Source of the DNA: a virus
Virus record (IMG/VR): IMGVR_UViG_3300042554_001188
Coordinates: 1-32,872 of that record
Reading direction: 5' to 3' (one strand)
DNA: 32,872 bases
Shown: piece by piece, positions 27,666-32,872 of the stretch
How the letters are laid out: each line of letters starts with the position of its first letter
Numbering within the stretch: position 1 is the stretch's first letter
Position numbers and translations under genes: made by a program
Notes under the pieces: model-generated
Told to the model about the DNA's origin: nothing
Databases searched by the model: none
What the model saw: only the letters and a program-made list of their open reading frames with translations

Positions 27666-28060
27666 CCATCACGCTGTCCATCCCCGGCGATCCGGTGCCG
27701 CAACCGCGCCCGCGAGTGTCAACGCAGGGCGGGTTCGCTCGCGCGTACGTACCGAAGAGCCATCCAGTTCACGCCTACCGACAGGCGATCGCATTAGCGG
27801 CAAGCGTCGCCGGGCTCCGCGAGCAGGAGAAACCAGTCAGCGTCGTCATCGACGCGGTGTTCGCACGACCGAAATCTCACATGAACAAGGCAGGCGTGAA
27901 GCCGACCGCACCGGCACTGCCGCGACCCGACGTAGACAACCTGGGCAAGGCGGTCCTCGACGCATTGCAGGACGTGATGGGAGACGACACGCACGTCGCA
28001 CGGCTCGTCGTCGAGAAATCGTGGGGCACCGAAGGACGCACGACGGTGCGGATCACGTGA
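27662..28060 (+). CDS. rusA: RusA-like Holliday junction resolvase
   Basis: The GTG at 27662 overlaps the previous stop; an upstream ATG in frame lies inside the neighbour. The 132-residue product shows TLSIPGDPVPQPRPRV at the N-terminus, then LPRPDVDNLGKAVLDALQDVMGDDTHVARLVVEK, the D-x-D-N ... D-D acidic cluster that binds Mg2+ in RusA. It would resolve branched DNA during replication or recombination. It ends with a GTGA overlap into the first glycosyltransferase. Confidence 0.88.
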   Translation: MTITLSIPGDPVPQPRPRVSTQGGFARAYVPKSHPVHAYRQAIALAASVAGLREQEKPVSVVIDAVFARPKSHMNKAGVKPTAPALPRPDVDNLGKAVLDALQDVMGDDTHVARLVVEKSWGTEGRTTVRIT

Positions 28061-28653
28061 GCGTCGCGATCTTCACGAGCGCGGGTGTCGGCACGCCGTG
28101 GGCAGAGCTCACGGTGGCGAACCGTCTCGCGTACTGCGTGCGGCACGACTACACGATGGTGTGGCGGTGCGAGGCGTACTCGCAGGCGTTGTCGAACTTC
28201 TGGCGGATCGGGCAACTGCTCGAACACCATGACCTCGTGTGGACGCTGGACGCCGACTGCGTGATCACGAACCTGACGACCCGGATCGAGGACGTGCCCG
28301 ATCTCGGGCCGCACATGACGATCTGCGAGGAGGGTATCGGCGCTCACGCCCTGGTGAACGGCGGGTCGATCGTGTGGCGTGCAACTCAAGGCACGCTGTC
28401 GCTGCTCGCCGACATCGTCGCTGCAGAGGACGAGTGGCGCTCGATGGAGTGGAACGTCCAGCAGTGGCTGATGAAGCACCGCGAGCGGCTAGCGGATCGC
28501 ATGACGATCGCGCCGAAACGGGCTTTCAACTCTGTGCATCTCGGGCAGACGAACCACTGGCAGCACGGCGACCTGGTTTATCACCCGTGCGGTAATCCGC
28601 CCGCCATCCGATGCGACTTGATCCGCGAGTACCTGGGGCGGGTGGTCACATGA
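28057..28653 (+). CDS. Glycosyltransferase A (GT-A type, DxD)
   Basis: The GTG at 28057 overlaps RusA. The 198-residue product has FWRIGQLLEHHDLVWTLDADCVITNLTTRIEDV, where L-D-A-D is the nucleotide-sugar/metal DxD, and NGGSIVWRATQ and SMEWNVQQWLMKHRERLADRMTIAPKRAFNSVHLG, a pattern of GT34-like and related glycosyltransferases. Such enzymes move a sugar from a UDP/GDP donor. Acceptor unknown; it could be a virion protein, phage DNA base, or host lipid. It is the first of a four-enzyme block. Confidence 0.72.
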   Translation: MSVAIFTSAGVGTPWAELTVANRLAYCVRHDYTMVWRCEAYSQALSNFWRIGQLLEHHDLVWTLDADCVITNLTTRIEDVPDLGPHMTICEEGIGAHALVNGGSIVWRATQGTLSLLADIVAAEDEWRSMEWNVQQWLMKHRERLADRMTIAPKRAFNSVHLGQTNHWQHGDLVYHPCGNPPAIRCDLIREYLGRVVT

Positions 28654-29219
28654 GCTACCAGTTCACGCACGACTGGTTCTCGATGCGCACGAACGCATGG
28701 CGAGAGCACGTGCTGCCTCGCCTGCCGCACCCGTGCCGATGGCTGGAGGTCGGCTCGCACGAGGGTCGCTCGGCGTGCTGGATGCTCGATGAGGCGCTGA
28801 AGCCCGGCGACGTGATCACGTGCGTGGATACGTGGGGCGGGCCGTTCGACGGGTACTCGTCGGAGAATCCCGAGGCGCGGTTCGAAGCGAACCTCGCGGG
28901 ACGTGCCGAGAAGTTCAAGGGACGCTCGCACGTATTCTTCGCCCGTGCTCTCGCCGAGCATCGGATGTTCGACGGCGTCTACATCGACGGCGGGCACGAG
29001 GGCCGCACGGTGCTCGAAGACACCGTCCTCGCGTGGCGTCTGCTCAAAGTCGGCGCGGTCATCGTGTGGGACGACTACGAATGGCGCGACCCGCACCCGA
29101 ACCGGCAGCACCTGCCGACGCCGAAGCCCGCGATCGATGCGTTCCTCTCGCTCTACGGTCAATACCTCGACGTGCTGCATCGTGAGTGGCAAGTCATCGC
29201 CGTGAAGCGGGGCGAGTAA
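28650..29219 (+). CDS. Class I SAM-dependent methyltransferase
   Basis: ATG 28650 overlaps the previous stop (ATGA). The 189-residue product has WLEVGSHEGRSACWMLDEALKPGDVITCVDTWGGPFDGYS (about residues 31-70), the G-x-x-x-G-x-S SAM loop and D at the end of beta2, then FDGVYIDGGHEGRTVLEDTVLAWRLLKVGAVIVWDDYEW, typical of Methyltransf_24-like enzymes. This family often methylates sugars or small molecules and, in glycan clusters, modifies the added sugar. Its place between two glycosyltransferases fits that. Confidence 0.8.
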   Translation: MSYQFTHDWFSMRTNAWREHVLPRLPHPCRWLEVGSHEGRSACWMLDEALKPGDVITCVDTWGGPFDGYSSENPEARFEANLAGRAEKFKGRSHVFFARALAEHRMFDGVYIDGGHEGRTVLEDTVLAWRLLKVGAVIVWDDYEWRDPHPNRQHLPTPKPAIDAFLSLYGQYLDVLHREWQVIAVKRGE

Positions 29220-29824
29220 TGGACATCTACGCGATCACGACGAGCGTCAACTACGCGGACTACCTGGCGATTTGCCTCAACTGCCTCGCCGGTCAGGTCA
29301 CGGGCGTCTGCGTTGTCACGGAGACGAACGACGCGAGCATCGCTGTCGCCGAGAAAGCCGAGGCGACGGCGCTGATCTATGACGGGTGGCACGCCGACGA
29401 TGCAGCGTTCAATAAGGCGGGTGCGATCCGGTTCGCCCAGGAGCACCTTCACGCCGCGTACCCGGAGGCGTGGTATCTGCTGATCGACGCCGACGTGATG
29501 GTGCCGACGAACGCACGCCAGATCATCGAGCAGGACGCGACGAATCCCGAGACGCTCTACGGCGCGAGGCGGGTCGATTTCCACACGCCCGAGCGGCTCA
29601 TGGACGGCAAGCCGAACAAGGCATACGCCTCGATGTTCGCCGGATTCTTTCAGCTGTACCGGCGGCACGTGCTGTACCCGGAGTGGTCACGCACGGCCGA
29701 GCTCTGCGACCTGTCGTTCGCGAAGCAGTTCGCGTCGTGCGTCGTGCTGCCGATGACGGTCGGTCACTGCGGCGTCGAGGCGGTCAACTGGGAGGGGCGG
29801 CGTTCGCCGCTCTGGAAATGCTGA
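29219..29824 (+). CDS. Glycosyltransferase B (GT-A type, DxD)
   Basis: ATG 29219 shares a base with the TAA of the methyltransferase. The 201-residue product reads ITTSVNYADYLAICLNCLAGQVTGVCVVTETNDASIAVAEK, a typical glycosyltransferase opening, then WYLLIDADVMVPTN with I-D-A-D as DxD, and YASMFAGFFQLYRRH ... DLSFAKQFASCVVLPMTVGHCGVEAVNWEGR near the end, with a V-G-H-C-G motif. It fits a GT2-like enzyme. It overlaps the next gene by 7 bases. Confidence 0.72.
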   Translation: MDIYAITTSVNYADYLAICLNCLAGQVTGVCVVTETNDASIAVAEKAEATALIYDGWHADDAAFNKAGAIRFAQEHLHAAYPEAWYLLIDADVMVPTNARQIIEQDATNPETLYGARRVDFHTPERLMDGKPNKAYASMFAGFFQLYRRHVLYPEWSRTAELCDLSFAKQFASCVVLPMTVGHCGVEAVNWEGRRSPLWKC

Positions 29825-30591
29825 CCATCTTCACGCTCGTGCTCAACGGGCAGCCGTACATCGAGCAGCACCTCGCGACGTTTCGCCAGCTCACGATCCC
29901 GTGGCAGTGGCGGATCGTCGAGGGCGTCGCGGCACCGACGCACTGCACCGCGTGGTGTCAGACGATGCCGGACAAGTGGCACCGGGACTTCGTCAGCGTG
30001 GACGGTACGCACGAGTACGTGCGGGCGGTGAACAACACGCCGAACGTGACCTGCTCGTGGCGTCACTCACCGTGGGACGGCAAGATCGCGATGATCGCAC
30101 GCGCCCTCGAAGGCGTCGAAGGCGGCGTCGTCATGCAGGTGGACAGCGACGAGCTCTGGCAGGCGTGGCAGTTGGAGCGGATCTACTGGCTGATGATGCA
30201 GCAGCCGGTGGCGACCGCCGCCCGGTTCGCGTGCCGCTACTGGGTCGGGCCGTCGAAGCTCCTGACGAGCACGACGGGCTGGGCACGCGGCGACCTCGAA
30301 TGGCTGCGAGCGTGGCGTTGGGGACCGGGCATGCGGTTCCTCCGACACGAGCCGCCGATCGTCACGGGGTTTGACCGGTGCGTCACGATCGAATCAACGC
30401 AGGCGGCCGGGCTCGTGTTCGATCACTTCGCGTACACGACCGAGCAGCAGATTGCCATGAAGCAGGACTACTACGGGTACACGGGGCTGACCGATGCGTG
30501 GCATCGGCTCCAGGCGACGAGCGGGCCTGTGAATCTTCAAGAGTTCTTTCCGTTCGCCATCGGGGCGACAGCGGATGACGTGGGGATATGA
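29818..30591 (+). CDS. Glycosyltransferase C (GT2-like)
   Basis: ATG 29818 lies inside the end of the previous gene, giving 257 residues. It has FTLVLNGQPYIEQHLATFRQLTIPWQWRIVEG as the nucleotide-binding start, VMQVDSDELWQAW with V-D-S-D-E as the DxD-like site, and a Trp/Tyr/Phe-rich second half (CRYWVGPSKLLTSTTGWARGDLEWLRAWRWGPGMRFLRHEP). The E after DxD is typical of GT2-type phage glycosyltransferases. The product probably acts with its neighbours on one glycan. Confidence 0.72.
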   Translation: MLTIFTLVLNGQPYIEQHLATFRQLTIPWQWRIVEGVAAPTHCTAWCQTMPDKWHRDFVSVDGTHEYVRAVNNTPNVTCSWRHSPWDGKIAMIARALEGVEGGVVMQVDSDELWQAWQLERIYWLMMQQPVATAARFACRYWVGPSKLLTSTTGWARGDLEWLRAWRWGPGMRFLRHEPPIVTGFDRCVTIESTQAAGLVFDHFAYTTEQQIAMKQDYYGYTGLTDAWHRLQATSGPVNLQEFFPFAIGATADDVGI

Positions 30592-31448
30592 CGACCTACA
30601 CCATCACCGCCTCCGACATCGAGGCTCACCGCCCCGACGTGCTGCTCCCGCCCGACGAGGAGTTCGTGGAGCAGTACGCCGAAGCCGTGCGTGTCGGGCG
30701 AGAGGTCGCAGCCGATCGCACGGCCTCGCTGGTTGCCATCTGCCGCAATGCCATGCCCTGGCTGCCGCAGACGCTCGGGCTCGTAGAGGAGACGGGCGCG
30801 ATGTTCCGCTCGTGGTCGGCGTACATCTTCGAGAACGACTCGTCCGACGAGACGAAGGACGCGCTCGCGGCGTGGGCCGATGGCACGCAGAGGCAAGTGT
30901 CGCTGAACATCAACCACCGGCCGCACCTCTCGCATACGATCGACACCGAGCGGACGGTCGCACTCGCGGAGTACCGCACGCAGTGCCAGCGGTGGGTGCG
31001 GCACGGCGAGCCGTGCGACTATGTCGTCGTGTTCGACTCCGATGCCTGGGGCGGCTGGAGCGTTGACGGCGTCGCGACGAGCGTGGGACATATCGAGGCG
31101 GCTCGCGGGGCGTCGTGCATGGCGAGCTATTCGTGGGCGGAGCACAACGGGTACGCGATCCACTACGACGCATTCGCGGCACGGTGGAATCACTGGCGGC
31201 GTCGCGATCAAACGTGGTTCCATCACTGGCACCCGCCTGTCGGCTCGCTGCCGCTGCGATTCAACAGCGCCTTCGGGCAACTGGCGCTCTACCGGAGGGA
31301 CGCCTACCTCGCCATGCGGTACAGCGGCGAGGACTGCGAGCACGTGTGTGCTCATCGCACGATGCCGGGGCGGTTGTATCTCAACCCGTCGAGCCGGTGC
31401 GTCTCCTACTGGACACCACGCGATGCCGGGCAACACGGCGACAATTGA
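30588..31448 (+). CDS. Glycosyltransferase D (capsule-type)
   Basis: ATG 30588 overlaps the previous stop (ATGA). The 286-residue product has AICRNAMPWLPQTLGLVEETGAMFRSWSAYIFENDSSDETKDALAAWA, the opening of CAP59/GT69-like transferases, then CDYVVVFDSDAWGGWSVDG with F-D-S-D as DxD, and HPPVGSLPLRFNSAFGQLALYRRDAYLAMRYSGEDCEHVC near the end. Sugar and acceptor are unknown. This closes a compact glycan block. Confidence 0.75.
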   Translation: MTTYTITASDIEAHRPDVLLPPDEEFVEQYAEAVRVGREVAADRTASLVAICRNAMPWLPQTLGLVEETGAMFRSWSAYIFENDSSDETKDALAAWADGTQRQVSLNINHRPHLSHTIDTERTVALAEYRTQCQRWVRHGEPCDYVVVFDSDAWGGWSVDGVATSVGHIEAARGASCMASYSWAEHNGYAIHYDAFAARWNHWRRRDQTWFHHWHPPVGSLPLRFNSAFGQLALYRRDAYLAMRYSGEDCEHVCAHRTMPGRLYLNPSSRCVSYWTPRDAGQHGDN

Positions 31449-31818
31449 CGCCGCGATCCTGCGCGTGCAGTGGGAATCGCAGATGCCGATGGCGGAAATC
31501 TGCACCCACTGGACGATTGCGAAAGATCAATTGATACGCCTGCGCGACGTGTGGCATCTGCCGAAACGTCACGACCGCTCGCTCCGCTACAAGCCGCCCC
31601 GCGACCCCGGCCCCGATGACGAGGAGGAACGGGCGAGCCGCGAGAGCCTGTCGCTGGCTCCGCAGATCGCCGCCCGTGCGACGTGCGTGCAGGCGCTCTG
31701 GACCGAGCAGCAACGCCGCGATCGCACGATGGCGACCACGCCGAGCGGAGGGATGCTGCGGTGGATCAACGCGAAGGACATCGTCCAGCGGTTCGCCAAT
31801 GACGAACTGCAAGGCTAG
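31423..31818 (+). CDS. HTH DNA-binding-like protein
   Basis: ATG 31423 lies inside the end of the previous gene, giving 131 residues. ILRVQWESQMPMAEICTHWTIAKDQLIRLRDVWHLPKRHDRSLRY is a GcrA-like or Mor-like helix-turn-helix: A-E-I-x-x-x-W-x-I-x-x-D-x-L-I-R-L-R. A charged linker (PDDEEERAS) and a helical end follow. Candidates are a late-gene regulator or a small terminase-like DNA-binding subunit. The ribosome site is weak. Confidence 0.6.
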   Translation: MPGNTATIDAAILRVQWESQMPMAEICTHWTIAKDQLIRLRDVWHLPKRHDRSLRYKPPRDPGPDDEEERASRESLSLAPQIAARATCVQALWTEQQRRDRTMATTPSGGMLRWINAKDIVQRFANDELQG

Positions 31819-31862
31819 GGGGGCGAGGTGGCAGACTCGGGGAATCCCCCGGAGTACGTGCC

Positions 31863-32168
31863 ATGGACGCCCGCGAGCTCGGTGCCACGCCCGACGAGAT
31901 CACGCAGTACGGCGCGACGCTGTCGTTCTGGGACGCACTGCGGTTGCTCCAGAAGTATTCGCCGGTCGTGAACTACGCCCGTGCGTTCATCGGTGAGATC
32001 GACCCGTACAAGAAGGGCTTGGTCGTCGCCGATGCGTGCGAGTGGATCGCCCAGCAGACCGACGCGCGGCTCGACGACGAGCTCGTGCGGCACGTTGCGG
32101 CGGTGCTGAAGACCGCCGAGGGCGAGGCGCTGGTCCGGTTCTGCCTCTTCCAGGTCGGGGTGAAGTGA
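31863..32168 (+). CDS. Small acidic protein of unknown function
   Basis: ATG 31863 follows CGGAG. The 101-residue product is helical and acidic: ELGATPDEITQYGATLSFWDALRLLQKYSPVVNYARAFIGEIDPYKKGLVVADACEWIAQQTDARLDDELVRHVAAVLKTAEGEALVRFC. No motif is seen. It is followed 1 base after its stop by a membrane protein gene. Confidence 0.5.
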   Translation: MDARELGATPDEITQYGATLSFWDALRLLQKYSPVVNYARAFIGEIDPYKKGLVVADACEWIAQQTDARLDDELVRHVAAVLKTAEGEALVRFCLFQVGVK

Positions 32169-32169
32169 G

Positions 32170-32790
32170 ATGACGACCGATGCACTCCTACGCATCATCG
32201 CCGTCGCTGCTGCGGTTGCTCTGCTCGCTGCGCCGTACGCAGGGTACATCCGCGCTGCGGCCACCGCAGCCGCCGAAGCCATCCGGCAGCACAGCGGGAT
32301 CATCGGGCGTCTGATCGCCGCGAGCCTGCTCATCGCAGCCGCGTGGGGCAAGGTGCCGATGCCGACGCTGCCAGCCGTGGGCGGTGGCGTGGTCGCTCCG
32401 GGGCTCGCCGTCGAGGAGCCGAGTGCCGCCATGCGTGAGACCGTCGAGCCGATCGCAAAGCAACTCCGGGGCATGAGCATCTCGGATCGAATGCTCTGGG
32501 CGGCGACGTGGTCGAAGGTCGCGCTCGTCGCGGCAGGCGACGTGGCGACCACCGAGGTCGTGTTCTCCGATACCCGTGCCCTGCGGATGTACACGGCGCT
32601 CAGCCTCGACATCGCGTGGCGACGCATCGGCGGTCACAAGCCGGGCAACGAACCGCTTCGCTCTGCCGTCGAGGCGGCGTACGCACCGGCGGTCGGTGAC
32701 GCGATCGTGCCGGTGGACGCCAGCGTCCGCGAGCGGTACGTAGCGTTCTGCCGAGCGGTCGCTTGGGCGGCCATGCCAGCCGGGGGGTGA
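32170..32790 (+). CDS. Membrane protein with two N-terminal helices
   Basis: ATG 32170 gives 206 residues. Two hydrophobic helices (RIIAVAAAVALLAAPYAGYI near residues 7-27 and GRLIAASLLIAAAWG near 46-60) are followed by a soluble part (AKQLRGMSISDRMLWAATWSKVALVAAGDVATTEVVFSDTRALRMYTALSLDIAWRRIGG). It could be a holin-type or membrane-anchored virion assembly protein. The next gene starts 2 bases after its stop. Confidence 0.55.
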   Translation: MTTDALLRIIAVAAAVALLAAPYAGYIRAAATAAAEAIRQHSGIIGRLIAASLLIAAAWGKVPMPTLPAVGGGVVAPGLAVEEPSAAMRETVEPIAKQLRGMSISDRMLWAATWSKVALVAAGDVATTEVVFSDTRALRMYTALSLDIAWRRIGGHKPGNEPLRSAVEAAYAPAVGDAIVPVDASVRERYVAFCRAVAWAAMPAGG

Positions 32791-32792
32791 GC

Positions 32793-32872
32793 ATGACCGC
32801 CGACGCATTCGTGCCGCTCTTCGGCTACACACCCGACCCGGATGGGGCGGCGGCGTTCGTGTCGTCGCTGCC
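32793..32872 (+). CDS. N-terminus of a gene running out of the window
   Basis: ATG 32793 opens MTADAFVPLFGYTPDPDGAAAFVSSL and runs to the window edge, so only the first 26 codons are visible. No function can be assigned from this. The short distance to the preceding gene makes it part of the same operon. Confidence 0.5.
   Translation, partial: MTADAFVPLFGYTPDPDGAAAFVSSL

Noticed and set aside
31828-31990. Small frame from GTG 31828
   Set aside because: Its residues are Arg/Ser-rich as in GC-shadow frames, and it overlaps the better supported gene at 31863.
1-32872. CRISPR arrays or insertion sequences
   Set aside because: No regularly spaced direct repeats with unique spacers and no transposase frame were seen on either strand.

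Overview
The window reads as about two thirds of a GC-rich, temperate, long-tailed (siphovirus-type) phage genome or prophage. Almost every gene is on the + strand, packed with 1-4 base stop/start overlaps; the exception is a tyrosine integrase on the - strand. Terminase, portal and capsid genes are not inside the window and must lie beyond one of its ends. The host cannot be read from the sequence. GC content, the Cys-rich and HExxH proteins and a trypsin-like secreted protease would fit a Gram-negative, perhaps planctomycete-like host, but this is a low-confidence guess.

Layout. (1) 1-8784: tail of a glycosyltransferase gene, then the neck and tail module: connector, head closure, gp10-like and DUF3168 completion proteins, two related tail-tube-like proteins, tail chaperones joined by a likely -1 frameshift, tape measure, and distal tail/host-range candidates. 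(2) 8821-11402: small HExxH protein, metallophosphoesterase, DUF1599-like protein and small proteins. (3) 11409-12960: integrase, a probable attP (18 bases that look like a tRNA 3' end followed by a terminator hairpin), and two small HTH proteins. (4) 12960-26567: early region. It starts with a structured intergenic element and a strong promoter, and carries small Cys-rich and unknown proteins, an HExxH protein, pyrimidine-dimer glycosylase, DUF932 protein, SF2 helicase, Prim-Pol primase, UvrD-like SF1 helicase, two nucleases and a gp88-like protein. (5) 26671-32872: trypsin-like secreted protease, RusA resolvase, four glycosyltransferases with a methyltransferase, an HTH protein, a membrane protein, and the start of another gene.

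How it works together. Two near-identical promoters (13200-13231 and 15694-15725) with embedded inverted repeats probably fire the early genes under one shared regulator. A short motif (TGATTGTTCGG) recurs at gene junctions downstream of them. Replication appears to use a Prim-Pol plus separate SF1 and SF2 helicases, with RusA and VRR-NUC nucleases for recombination or branch resolution. The glycosyltransferase block, which also has a member at the left edge, suggests surface-glycan or virion glycosylation.

Most unusual points: a helicase whose motif Ia segment sits before its Walker A motif; twin structured elements at 12960-13130 and 22087-22247 whose stems differ in sequence but are kept in order; the paired operator-promoters; and the recurrent TGATTGTTCGG junction motif.
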